Assembly (NCBI GenBank): GCA_029891385.1
Contig: CM057226.1
Location: 89,598,977-89,662,976 of the forward strand
DNA: 64,000 bases
DNA from: Erythroxylum novogranatense
Taxonomy: Eukaryota > Streptophyta > Magnoliopsida > Malpighiales > Erythroxylaceae
Direction: 5' to 3'
The notes below the pieces were generated by a model that did no database searches, was not told the origin of the DNA, and saw only the letters and a list, made by a program, of their open reading frames with translations. The translations under genes were made by a program, and so were the position numbers. Shown here piece after piece: positions 34,421-45,898 of the stretch (its first letter is position 1; every line of letters starts with the position of its first letter).

Positions 34421-35926
34421 TGACGCCCGACACATTTTCGTCATGCATGAGCTCCTATTTTCCTGTATAGATATGCTTTGATATTTTGGACAAAATTTTG
34501 ACGTAGATATCCAAATGAAGTGATTTTTAATTTTTTGTAAAATAGAGACAAAGGTCTACAAGTTTTATGAAGAAAGAAAGTTGTAATTCAGTCTTTAAAG
34601 ATCTAAAAATTGTGGATGGAAGTTAAGGATAGATTCTTATTTCAACATAAGGATAGTCCCAATATGTTCGGATCATAACTTTTGGATTTCTGAAATAAAG
34701 TGAATGATTTTGGAGTCAGTAGAAACGTAAGAAAATGGGGAACTCTTATGGAAAAATTGACCCAAATGTTTGGACTTTTGGAAGAGTTTGAGTTTTTAGA
34801 ATTTATCTTAGTGAATATGCAATATTTGGGTCCTTAAATTGTATTCCCATTAAATGGGAATTTTCTATTTGATAAAGGGAATCAAGGTAGGCAAGAGGAT
34901 CAAGAGGAGAGGCATCTTTTAAGCATGTATCCAAGCAAGGAATTCATGTGGGTTTCATGTTTATAATTTAGAAATGAGCCAATAAAGTTTTCTCCCAAAT
35001 CAAGAATGATTTCAATTACTTCATAAATATTGTTTTTGTTTCTTTTGAATGATTTGCAAAATTGCTACATGTTTCAGCATATGAACTTTTCTGATGAATT
35101 TCAAAATAAAGATGAGAATGCATTGAAACATTTTATGTTATGTCTTGAAAAATTCATGGCATTTTGTATATTCGGAAAGGAAAGAAAAGAGCATGAAAGC
35201 ATTTGATAAAATGATTCGAGCATGATTATGTGCTTCTGTTTGGGCGAGAGAGGAACATTTCGTTAGTCACGTGCACGTCGACATATAGCCTTCTCCCGGC
35301 TGCCCGCTTGAGGCCACGAGATCCTGAGAAATTGGACTCGTTTTGTTCACGGTATAAGCTTCGATTGATCTGTTTTGTTCCACAAAACTCTCGAGCCATT
35401 TGTTTGTGCATTGCATCTTTGAATTGTCAAGTATGTTGCATAAATTGAGTGTTTTGTATTGATGATTAGATGGATATAGGTGTTGATGTGATGAAATTTT
35501 CAACTATGAGTTGTGAACTCAAAATTTCGAACTCGACTGAGATTTGGGAAGAAAGCATTTTTATGAACTCAACATGATTTATAACAAATGAACCTTTCAA
35601 CGGTTTTGCTTATTCTTCGTTATAAACCTGTTATCCACGAGCTATAAGCTCACCCCCCTTTTCATCCCCATCCACAGGTGATGAGAAGATCGGGTGAAGG
35701 GAAGTGACGGTTTTTAGTTATATGTGTCTATATTGTATTATTTTTAGTTAGATTGTTGTTGGAAATTTTGGGAGTTGTGTATTTTTTTGTATATTCGGAT
35801 TTCGATATTGGTATTGTATCGTGGCTTGGAATGCCATTAGAGCTTGTAAATTTCTATTCTTTCAATGTTAAGGCATTATGTATGGATGATGTTGAGTGGA
35901 AGTATGCATTGCGTATATAGATCAGG

Positions 35927-37875
35927 TGTAAGTGTAAGTCGACTTGTACCATGTGTAAGTCGACTTATGCTTGTTTCAGATCGATAAGTCGCCTTGTTCA
36001 CCAAAGGTAAGTCGACTTATGGATGTCCAAGATCGTTAGATTGTTAGAAAATACTCAAAGACAATCCCTTTAGCGCGTTTTATTCAAAGTCGTACGACTT
36101 TATGAATAAATAAAGAAAGACATATTTCATTAATTTGATATTCATGAGCAGTGTTTATGAATTGATTGGATCTTTAATCAATTAATGAAGTCCATGATAT
36201 ATGACATAGCATGAAGGAAATTATGATGTGATCATACTACTAAGATTCCTATCATGTGCAATTATGTCAAGATTCTAAATTTTCCTAGTCATAGGATTAA
36301 TGAGACCGACATCATTAATCCGGTTAGAGTAGCACATGTCATATTCCTTGATTAGATCAGCGGTGGATCTCGTAAACCGTAAATATGAGATATTTACAGT
36401 TGACATGTGGATGCTTACTAGCGGTAGTAAGTACATTGGATGACCTGCCATGAGATCATCACATGGATATCTTCTTCAGTGTCGTGATAATCTCATCATA
36501 GAATGGTGCAAGTATCCTTAGACTTGAGGTACTCAAGGATATCTTGATACCGATGATTACGCTTTGACTCCATTCCTTGTTGCCTTCCAGAGGTCGCTCA
36601 TAGGGTGGTGCTTGGGTACAATTTGAGGTATTCGAAGGTAATTGAGTAGCCAATAAAGGATTCACCACTTCTGGATTAGCAGAAGAGATACCCATGGCCT
36701 CTTGTTGGGATCATTACTTGTAAGGCTGGCCAGCAAATATGTCATGAAGAGTGTCCTCTTTGACATATAGAGTAATGAGTCCTAGGACGAGAACTAATTT
36801 CACTTGGGCTAGACTCAGTCTAGTGAGAGTTGACACTTTGATCATACTCATAACCAAGTGGGGTATAGGATGGTGAAAGGACGAATTGCACGGTAATTGT
36901 CTATGGAAGGGTTCGTGATCTGGTTCGTGATGAATTCATCAAACCGATTACTTTCCGGTCAATTGGGGGTCATGATGTGTTGCTAGACGCCGCTCATGAC
37001 TTGCTCAGATTAATTGTTAATCTAAGTGGCCAACATAACCGGGAACCTAAAGGGTCACACGCATAAGAGTGATTCAGAGAATCTGTAAAATAGTAATTGG
37101 ACAGAGTTCCAATTATGGAGAGCATTAGGATTAAATGGATCCCGATGAGATCGGGATATGTCCCGATGAGATCGCGACATCGATATTGCTAAGAAAGGTC
37201 TCCGGAGCGTTTTCGGTACCGGGGCCCGGTAGGCCGGTAGGACCGACCCCAGTTGGACTGGACCTTAGCAATTATATTCTAATTAATTAATTAATTATTA
37301 TATTTATTAAGCATGTGGACGTTGGACTTGGTAAGGAGGATGAGATATTTGACTTTTCAACCTTATTAGTTTAATGCTTTAATAAATGAATGGTTGTAAG
37401 GCTCACACTTGGCTTAATCTTATGCTAGTATTTTTAATTGTTAAAAATCAACATAAGAAGGCTTTTACGGAGGTGTGTTGCCAAAGGTTAATGCTTGGGT
37501 TTGAAGAAGTGGAAGTTTCCTTAAGAGTTAAGGTTAAAAGCTTTGAAAAGTTCATCTTTCTTCTTCTTCCTAAGGCAACAATCGATTTCTCTCTTCCTCC
37601 AAGCAAGTGTTCAGCGTCAATCCAAGCTCTCTAGAGGACAAAGGTAAGGTCTAGCAGCCTTTAATTTGTTCTAGCTATTCCCGGGTCAAAGGGGTTTGTC
37701 CCGGTTAGGTTTTTTGATCTCTGCGTGGATACCTTTAGAGATAGTCTCTATTGGCTATTTAGGTTTGAGTCTTCATATCGACACATAGATCCTGGCCTTC
37801 GGGAAGGTCCCGGTGACAAAAATTTTTGTTTTCTGCACCTTGTACATGTGATGTACATCCCGGGATTTTCCTACA
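35927..37875 (+). repeat. copia-3 5' LTR (1949 bp)
   Basis: TGTAAGTGTAAGTCG to GGGATTTTCCTACA. The palindrome array is at 35936-36018 (three perfect AAGTCGACTT and one AAGTCGCCTT). It diverges from copia-2 LTRs by many substitutions and has an ATTAATTAATTA tract where copia-2 has (TA)n. Confidence 0.95.
35936..36018. repeat. AAGTCGACTT array at tip of copia-3 5' LTR
   Basis: Copies start at 35936, 35957, 35986 (AAGTCGCCTT) and 36009; spacing 21, 29 and 23 bp. One unit more than copia-2. Confidence 0.93.
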
Positions 37876-37876
37876 G

Positions 37877-37889
37877 TGGTATCAGAGCC
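37877..37889 (+). other. Primer binding site, initiator tRNA-Met (copia-3)
   Basis: TGGTATCAGAGCC one base after the LTR end, a perfect match to the usual copia primer site. Confidence 0.92.
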
Positions 37890-38999
37890 ACTTGTGTCGT
37901 GTATGAAGCTAAAACCCTAGCTAGATCGGAAGTCCTATGTGAATTTGACGTTGATGCATGTGTGCTGTCCCAATTTCGATTCTGTATAGGGATATGTTTT
38001 TCGAAAATTTTCTGCCCATAATTGTTCATAACATGTTATAGAATATGTCTGTGAAAGATGAGAATTTATCAATTTGATTTGATATAGTTTTGCTAATTTA
38101 TTCCCTAAGGTTCTAGATGCTGTTTTGTGACACATTCTGTGAACAGGCATGTGTATAAATTCGATAATAAATTATAGAAAAATTCTTTTTCGGATTTGCC
38201 TTCACCAACATGTCCCTAAGATGTTTTTGAATGTCTATGTGGATGGAAAAGTGTTTTCAAGGTGATTTTCTATTTATTCACGAATTTATTCTATGCTATT
38301 GGGAATAGCTGTGTTGATGAACACAGATTTTGAATCGGTTTTGTTGCTTAGGTTGACTAGTTTTTGATGGCTATAAATCCTGAAAAACTTCATGAAGCAT
38401 GTTGTGAACATATAGTAACCTATGTAATTTTATCAGAATTTATTGAAATTTTTTCAATGATTATTTTGAGCAAAAGGTAGAACTTGGCAGTTTTGTGAAA
38501 ATTGCTGGGACTATTTTGCTTGGCATAATTGAATGTGCATTTTTCAGTTCCAATGCCTTGGACCATTTTTAATGTGATTGAAAATGTGTTATCTTGATGT
38601 TGTATGCTTGCCAAACTGAATTTCTTGAAATTGGTTTTCCAAGAATTTTCGGATGCCGAATAGGTCACATTAGCGTCTCGTTAGTGTATTTCATTATCTT
38701 GTTTGTTTTGGCCGTCATAATTTTTGTGACTTATGCCGGAGTAATTTGATAACGTATGGACTAGCTAGAGATGCTTAGGGTGATAATTTGGTGTTCCTAA
38801 ATTGTTTGGATATCTTTGAGTTTTGACTCGGTTTCAAACTTTTCTTATATGGTTTGACCATATATGGCAATCATGGTACAATGAAGTGTTCATTGATACA
38901 TCATATTAACAGATATTACCTTAGGTATGTTGGTATTGTGAATTGGGATTACATGGATTGAGGAATTAGCCGATTAGAAAGTATAGCAATTTTCTGGAT

Positions 39000-39126
39000 A
39001 AGTCGACTTGTATTGTACATACGTCGACTTGTTCTAGGTATTGCCATAAGGCGACTCAGATCGTATAAGTCGACTTGTGTATGAAGCAAGGGCATAAGGC
39101 GACTTGCATTCGATGTAAGGCGACTT
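39000..39126. repeat. AAGTCGACTT array in copia-3 leader
   Basis: Two perfect copies (39000, 39067) and variants ACGTCGACTT (39021), AAGGCGACTC (39048) and AAGGCGACTT (39096, 39117). More degenerate than in copia-2, with the same spacing pattern. Confidence 0.88.
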
Positions 39127-39318
39127 ATGACATGCTCAGTTGGATGATGGATGATTATAAGGATGGATTCATTGTGATTGATGAAACCTAAATCATTCCA
39201 TATAGTCTGGCGACTATAATCCTTCACTTTGAGTCTAGAGTTCAAATCCTCCTCGAATATGAAAACTAACGCCTTCCATTAATATGGTAAGAACCAGAGT
39301 TCTTCTAGGGTTGGGTTG

Positions 39319-39705
39319 TTGAGCTAACCTCAAGCTCACTCTATACGAATATGTTCGAACCATGAAAATGAGATTTTCGGATTAATAGGTCGGTTTTCCT
39401 AGAAGCGTTGATTTGTTGAGCTAACCTCAAGGTCAACGTGGACAGAGGCGAAGTTGGGTAGTGTACATCGGATGTACGCGCATCAAAGAGTTGATAACCC
39501 AATGTAAGTGCGCACATCAACAAGTTGATAGCACTGAACGATAGTTGTGTCTAAGATGTAATTGGTATGTCTGATACCTCTCGAGACATAAGGTGGCTTG
39601 TTGAGTTAACCTCAAGGTCATTCTTAATATCGGTTATCAATTTTGCAATTGGTATGACCGATACCTACCGATTGACCTAAGAAGTGGCTTGTTGGGCAAA
39701 TTCAA
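39319..39705 (+). repeat. Repeated small hairpins in copia-3 leader
   Basis: TTGAG-CTAAC-CTCAA at 39319 and 39416, TTGAG-TTAAC-CTCAA at 39601, TTGGG-CAAA-TTCAA at 39692 (kept by G-T wobbles). GGTAT-N5-ATACC at 39564 and 39651. GTACAT-CGG-ATGTAC at 39473. Positions match those in copia-2. Confidence 0.75.
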
Positions 39706-39896
39706 GGTCATTCTTAGCAATGTCGGATATCGACCCACTAGGACATTTTGTCACTTTGTTTCTTTAGATTCGTAAAGAGGGTTATGGATTCTAGGAAACT
39801 AGTGGGAGCCATATGCATGTCATGCAAGTCCTTGTGATCATGCAGGCATTTCTATTCTAACATTACTTCGCTCTATCGCGCTTAGGTTGATTGAAG

Positions 39897-40630
39897 ATAT
39901 CTTTCAGTGTGAATTTTCGCTCCCTTTTCTGGACCGAATTTTCTTGATTGGCTGAGGAATCTGAGAATTGTTCTCAAATCTGAGGAACTGGGATACGTCC
40001 TAGATGTTCCACTTCCAGATGCACTCTTGTCGATGCTTCGATGAGGATCGAAAGCATATCGTAAGCATCTAAAGGGCGTTGATATGGATACTTGCATTAT
40101 GCTTGCCTCGATGTCACCAGAGCTGCGAAAAAGACGAGTCTATGGATGCTCACACTATAGTATTTCATCTTAGGGAGTCGATGAGTAAGCTCGATGCGAA
40201 AGGTTCGAGACCTCAAGGCTTCTCTTCACCATTAAAGATGGCTCTGGGACATCTGCATCCAAGATGCCCTCAAGATGAATGGCTATATTGAGAGATTGGC
40301 TGTCTTAGGATTTGTAATGGATTATGAGTTAAGTATAGACTTAATTCGGTTGGATTGTCGACGATTATTCACAGTTCGTGTTAAACTATCGATGAACCAA
40401 ATATCCACAACAATTCTCGAAATGATCAATCTGCTCATGATAATGAGTAGACTATCAAGAAGGATAGAAGCGAAAGTGCTAGTGGTGGATGCTTCTTCTT
40501 CTGGTCCAAAGAAGAAAAAGGCCAAGAAACCAAATGGAAGTGCCATCAAGGAAAAACCAAAGTAACTGCTTTGCTTTCATTGTGGCAAGATTGGCCACTA
40601 GAGGCGAAACTGTAAAGTCTATCTAGAGTT
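39897..40630 (+). pseudogene. gag: copia-3 Gag, start lost and frameshifted
   Basis: Aligns with copia-2 Gag but the start codon is ATA (39897-39899) and several small deletions break it. Readable pieces: DWLRNLRIVLKSEELGY (about 39945), MNGYIERLAVLGFVMDYEL (40275-40335) and the zinc knuckle CFHCGKIGH..RRNCK (about 40571-40615), whose four ligands are intact but which contains a TAG in place of Trp. Confidence 0.82.
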
Positions 40631-42120
40631 CCTGAAGCAGAAGAAGGCATCAGATGCCTCTACTCCTTCAAATATGTTTGTCATTGAGGTTAATACTGTT
40701 TCTGATCAAAACATATGGGTGTTTGATACCGGTTGTGGCTCATATATATGAAATGATATGCAGGGCCTCAGGGACAGTAAACAGCTCATAAAAGGAGAAC
40801 TAGACCTTCGTGTAGGTAATGCAGCAAGAGTTGCTACATTAGCCGTAGACACTTATGTCTTGTCACTCCCTAGTGGGCTTGTATTCAAATTGGATGATTG
40901 TCATTTTGTACCTGTTTTAACAAAGAACATATTGTCTGTTTCTTGTTTCAATAGAGTTGGTTTCCATTGGACTTTTAGTAGCAATGGTTGTTCTATTAGT
41001 TCGAATGGAATGCTCTATGCTACTGGTACATTATGCAATGGAATTGACATATTAGATATGTCATATCCAGTTCTGAATGTCAATGACGCGAAAAACATAA
41101 TCGAGATAATTTAAAATCAACTTACTTATGGCATTGTCGGCTTGGCCATATAAATGAGACACGCATCGCTAAGCTCCATAAGAGTGGCAGTTTAGGGTCA
41201 TTTGATTATGAATCATATGACACATGCAAATCTTGTTTATTAGGCAAGATGACCAAGTTATCCTTTAAGGGAAAGGGTAAACGAGTGAATGGAATATTAG
41301 ACCTGATACATTTGGATGTATGTGGTCCGATGTCCATCCATGCCAGAAGTGGTTGTCTTTACTTCATTACTTTTATCGGTGATTATTCATGATATGGGTA
41401 CCTGTATCTGATGAGATACAAATCTGAAGCGTTTGAAAAGTTCAAATAATTCAGAAATGAAGTAGAAAACTAACTTGGTAAAAGTATGAATACATCACGA
41501 TCTGATCGTGGTGGAAAATGTTTAGACCAACAGTTTTGGATTATCTCAGAGATAATGGGATTTTATCTCAGTACACTCCACCTTGCACGCCGCAGCACAA
41601 TGGTGTGGCTGAAAGGAGATATCGAACCTTGTTAGACATGGTGCGATTAATGATAGGTTTTGCACAGTTTTTGGGGTATGCGCTCGAGACAGCTTTTTAC
41701 TTGTTAAACAGAGTTCCATTAAAGACAGTTGATGTTACTCCATATGAGATGTGGACTAACTGAAAGTCCTATCTTTTTCAGCTGAAAGTTTGGGGTTGTC
41801 CTGCTTATATGAAGCGGACACAGTCAGATTAGCTTGATGCAAAGTCTGACAAGTGTTTGTTCGTAGGATATCGTGGGATATCAATTCTACCTTGCTGAGG
41901 AACAAAAGTTGTTTGTTTTAAAGCATGTTGTTTTCTTAGAGAAAGAGTTTCTTTTACAAGAGGACAGTGGGAGCAAAGTTGAACTTGAGGAAGTTCAAGA
42001 TGCTCGAACAAACGCAGATCAATCGCTCGAACCTACAATCGTAACTCATATAGATGAGGTAACAGTTCAACCTTCTATTACACAAGAATTTCAGAGGTCA
42101 TGTAGGATATGCTTTGTTCC
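40631..42120 (+). pseudogene. pol: copia-3 protease and integrase, broken
   Basis: The protease D-T-G is intact at 40725-40733 but is followed by TGA at 40749-40751. The region upstream of integrase (LVFKLDDCHFVPVLTKNILS, 40758-41114) and the LWHCRLGH/CKSCLLGK zinc region (about 41130-41265) follow. The integrase core has SDRGGKC where copia-2 has SDRGGEY, then TPQHNGVAERRYRTLLDM (to 41763). Multiple stops (41391, 41448, 41471, 41761). Confidence 0.82.
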
Positions 42121-42149
42121 GAGAGATATGGATTTCGTGGGAGCAGAAT

Positions 42150-43606
42150 GACGATTGCTCATACGAGATGATGAGCCTACTACCGTGAAGAGGTTACGAA
42201 AAGTTCGAGTCTGAAAATGGCTTTGTGCCATGAAATCTGAATGGATTCCATGTAAGAAAACCAAGTTTGACTTTGGTTGTTGCACAGAAGGAATAAAGCC
42301 CATAGGGTGCACATGGGTTTTCAAGAAGAAACCGACATGGATGGTAATGTGATTACTTATAAAGCAAGGCTTGTGGCCAAAGGATTTCGTCAGAGACAAG
42401 GAGTTGACTATGACGAGACCTTCAACCCCGTAGCAATGCTTAAATCCATTCGGATACTCCTAGCCATTGCCGCTCATTATAATTATGAGATATGACAAAT
42501 GGATGTGAAGACAGCTTTCCTAAATGGAAATCTTCCCGAGGATGTGTATATGACACAACCAGAGGACTTCACCTCCTATGATGGCGAAATGGTATGCAAG
42601 CTTCAGAAATCCATGTATGGATTGAAGCAAGCATTCAGGAGTTGGAATATCCGTTTTGATGAGGTACTCAAAGAGTTTGGTTTCTCACAAAATTCGGATG
42701 TACATTGTATGTATAAGAAGGTTCATGGGACTACAATCGTATTCCTTGTGTTATAAGTAGATGACATATTAATACTAGGAAAACGATGTCTCTATGCTAC
42801 AATCAGTTAAGATTTGGTTGTCCAAACATTTTGCCATGAAAGACCTTTGTGACACAACTTATATCCTTGGGATAAAGATTTATAGAGATAGATCAAAGAG
42901 ATTGCTTGGTCTTTCACAATCAACGTACATAGATAAGATGTTAAAGAGGTTTAGCATGGAACAATGCTATGTACGAGACCCAATGTATCATATGCTCTAA
43001 GTGTTACGAGCAGATACCAATCGGATCTTGGTGAGGGTCACTGGGTGGCTGTCAAGAATATCCTCAAGTACTTGCGAAGCACTAAGGATGTTTTCTTGAC
43101 ATATGGAGATGAAAATCTCCAAGTGAGCGGGCATACAAATGCCAGTTTTAATCTGATAAGGATGATTCTGAATCACGATCAGGTTATATACATTCACACT
43201 GAACGGCCTGGCGGTCAGTTGGAAAGAGTTCCAATCAAGAGAGGACTGCTGATTCAACAACCGAGGCAGAGTACATTGCCGCATCGATGCAAAGAAAGGA
43301 AGCGGTTTGGATCGAAGTTCATTTCTGAACTTGATCTGGTTCCTAGCTGTGATGGGCCCATAGGGTTGTATTGTGATACAATGGGGCTAGTGCGCAGGCA
43401 AAGGAACCAAGGTCTCATCAACGATCCGAACACGTACTCCGCCGATTCCATCTGATTCGGTAGATCATCGATCGAGGTGATGTCTTAATAGAGAGAATTC
43501 CCACAGAGCAAAGTGTTGCTAATCTGTTGACAATGCCATAGTCACAAAAGAATTGTGATTCTCATGGACGCGCTTATGGTATTAGATACCAAGGCGATTG
43601 GCTTTA
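42150..43606 (+). pseudogene. pol: copia-3 reverse transcriptase and RNase H, broken and internally deleted
   Basis: RT blocks: [20 protein letters not shown] (42277-42495), QMDVKTAFLNGNLPEDVYM and YGLKQAFRSW (42499-42756). The Tyr codon of YVDD has become TAA (42754-42756). After MLKRFSMEQ the sequence jumps directly to the CYVRDPMYH position, missing roughly 150 bp present in copia-2 between FSMEQ and the CTRPDVSYA block. RNase H remnants reach AYGIRYQGDWL (about 43572-43606). Confidence 0.83.
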
Positions 43607-43610
43607 GGTC

Positions 43611-43622
43611 AAGTGGGAGATT
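43611..43622 (+). other. Polypurine tract of copia-3
   Basis: AAGTGGGAGATT, identical to copia-2, directly before the 3' LTR. Confidence 0.8.
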
Positions 43623-45575
43623 TGTAAGTGTAAGTCGACTTGTACCATGTGTAAGTCGACTTATGCTTGTTTCAGATCGATAAGTCGCCTTGTTCACGGT
43701 GTAAGTCGACTTATGGATGTCCGAAGATCGTTAGATTGTTAGAGTAGTGCCCTAAAGACAATCCCTTTAGCGCGTTTTATTCAAAGTCGGTATGGACTTT
43801 ATGAATAAATAAAGAAAGGCATATTTCATTAATTTGATATTCATGAGCAGTGTTTATGAATTGATTGGATCTTTAATCGAATTAATGAAGTCCATGATAT
43901 ATGAAATAGCATGAAGGAAATTATGATATGATCATACTATCGAGATTCTTATCATGTGCATTTATGTCAAGATTCAAATTTTCCTTAGTCATAGGATTAA
44001 TGAGACCGACATCATTAATCCGGTTAGACTAGCACATGTCATATTCCTTGATTAGATCAAGCGGTGGATCTCGTAAAGCGTAAATATGAGATATTTACTG
44101 CTGACATGTGGATGCTTACTAGCGGTAGTAAGTACATTGGATGACCTGCCATGAGATCATCACATGGATATCTTCTTCTAGTGTCAGTGATAATCTCATC
44201 ATAGCAATGGTGCAAGTATCCTTAGACTTGAGGTACTCAAGGATATCTTGGATACTGATTCTGTGCTTTGACTCCATTCCTTGTTGCCTTCCAGAGGTCG
44301 CTCATAGGGTGGTGCTTGGGTACAGCTTGAGGTATTCGAAGGTAATTGAGTAGCCAATAAAGGATTCACCACTTCTGGATTAGCAGAAGAGATACCCATG
44401 GCCTCTTGTCGGGATCATTACTTGTAAGGCTGGCCAGCAAATATGTCATGAAGAGTGTCCTCTTTGACATATAGAGTAATGAGTCCTAGGACGAGAACTA
44501 ATTTCACTTGGGCTAGACTCAGTCTAGTGAGAGTTGACACTTTGACCATACTCATAACCAAGTGGGGTATAGGATGGTGAAAGGACGAATTGCACGGTAA
44601 TTGTCTATGGAAGGGTTCATGATCTGGTTCGTGATGAATTTATCAAACCGATTACTTTTCGGTCAATTGGGGGTCATGATGTGTTGCTAGACGTTGCTCA
44701 TGACTTGCTCAGATTAATTGTTAATCTAAGTGGCCAACATAATCGGGAACCTAAAGGGTCACACGCATAAGAGTGATTTAGAGAATCTGTAAAATAGTAA
44801 TTGGATAGAGTTCCAATTATGGAGAGCATTAGGATTAAATGGATCCCGATGAGATCGGGATATGTCCCGATGAGATCGCGACATCGATATTGCTAAGAAA
44901 GGTCTCCGGAGCATTTTTGCATCGGGTCCGAAGCCGGTAGGACCGACCCCAGTTGGATTGGACCTTAGCAATTATATTCTAATTAATTAATTAATTATTA
45001 TATTTATTAAGCATGTGGACGTTGGACTTGGTAAGGAGGATGAGATATTTGACTTTTCAACCTTATTAGTTTAATGCTTTAATAAATGAATGGTTGTAAG
45101 GCTCACACTTGGCTTAATCTTATGCTAGTATTTTTAATTGTTAAAAATCAACATAAGAAGGCTTTTACGGAGGTGTGTTACCAAAGGTTAATGCTTGGGT
45201 TTGAAGAAGTGGAAGTTTCCTTAAGAGTTAAGGTTAAAAGCTTTGAAAAGTTCATCTTTCTTCTTCTTCCTAAGGCAACAATCGATTTCTCTCTTCCTCC
45301 AAGCAAGTGTTCAGCGTCAATCCAAGCTCTCTAGAGGACAAAGGTAAGGTCTAGCAGCCTTTAATTTGTTCTAGCTATTCCTGGGTCAAAGGGGTTTGTC
45401 CCGGTTAGGTTTTTTGATCTCTGCGTGGATACCTTTAGAGATAGTCTCTATTGGCTATTTAGGTTTGAGTCTTCATACCGACACATAGATCCTGGCCTTC
45501 GGGAAGGTCCCGGTGACAAAAATTTTTGTTTTCCGCACCTTGTACATGTGATGTACATCCTGGGATTTTCCTACA
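43623..45575 (+). repeat. copia-3 3' LTR (1953 bp)
   Basis: TGTAAGTGTAAGTCG to GGGATTTTCCTACA, then TSD TCAGG. It is similar to the 5' LTR with small differences. At about 43738 it keeps GTTAGAGTAGTGCCCTAAAG, where the 5' LTR has a ~20-bp deletion. Confidence 0.95.
43632..43712. repeat. AAGTCGACTT array in copia-3 3' LTR
   Basis: Copies start at 43632, 43653, 43682 (AAGTCGCCTT) and 43703. Confidence 0.93.
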
Positions 45576-45650
45576 TCAGGTTGAGTGGAAATTCAGTATA
45601 CTTGAGGAAGTTATGGATTTGATATGAATATTTTTTTATAGTGAATTGTT

Positions 45651-45674
45651 GTTATATATATATATATATATATA
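45651..45674. repeat. (TA)n microsatellite in gypsy-2
   Basis: Alternating T/A run just right of the copia-3 insertion. Confidence 0.9.
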
Positions 45675-45802
45675 GCAGTGAGATGTGTTATGGAAAAAGG
45701 GAACATCGAAATGGTATGAGACCTTAAGCTTCACGATTTCTTTGGTTTACGCCAACGCTTATGGTTCAATGGTTGGACTCTGAAAACGGGGTTCATCATG
45801 TT

Positions 45803-45814
45803 TGGTATCAGAGC
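45803..45814 (+). other. Primer binding site retained in gypsy-2
   Basis: TGGTATCAGAGC, five bases after a TTCATCA LTR end. It shows the strand of gypsy-2 and that internal sequence survived. Confidence 0.75.
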
Positions 45815-45898
45815 AAGAAAAGATTACAACCACACTCAGGTATGTATGATGGTATTTTGTTCCGAAGCTAGGTTCCGAAAACGGGGCCCAGCATTATA

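Larger units (their letters stand above)
37890..39896 (+). other. Long structured 5' leader of copia-3
   Basis: Homologous to 13429-15438, with the same order: AT-rich part, palindrome array (39000-39126), hairpin series (39319-39705), gag start. No credible ORF. Confidence 0.7.
35927..45575 (+). mobile_element. copia-3: complete Ty1/copia element (9649 bp), TSD TCAGG
   Basis: Same family as copia-2 with about the same layout. TCAGG is at 35922-35926 and 45576-45580. LTRs are 1949 and 1953 bp. It is inserted in the gypsy-2 LTR, whose GTTGAGTGGAA-type sequence flanks both sides. More decayed in coding regions than copia-2, with an internal deletion at about 42965. Confidence 0.95.
33592..45893 (+). 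mobile_element. gypsy-2: LTR-PBS-LTR-tail remnant, TSD TTATA, containing copia-3
   Basis: Outer ends are TGTTGGCCCC and GGGGCCCAGCA, with TTATA at 33587-33591 and 45894-45898. Excluding copia-3 it is about 2.65 kb. An LTR-like end (GAAAACGGGGTTCATCA, to 45798) is followed by a PBS (TGGTATCAGAGC, 45803-45814), about 50 bp, then a second LTR-like end (GAAAACGGGGCCCAGCA, to 45893). This looks like one LTR plus a little internal sequence plus the tail of the other LTR, a deletion derivative. No proteins. Gypsy-like by similarity of layout to gypsy-3. Confidence 0.8.

Noticed and set aside
34149..34481. Several overlapping ORFs on both strands
   Set aside because: Produced by a GC-rich tandem duplication that lacks stops; no domain and the frames conflict.
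35226..35503. Three overlapping small ORFs
   Set aside because: They lie in gypsy-2 LTR sequence whose counterpart in gypsy-3 (53122-53370) has a different, unrelated frame.
36459..36695. Minus-strand ORF repeated at 44199
   Set aside because: It is duplicated only because it sits in both copia-3 LTRs; antisense to the LTR transcript, no motif.
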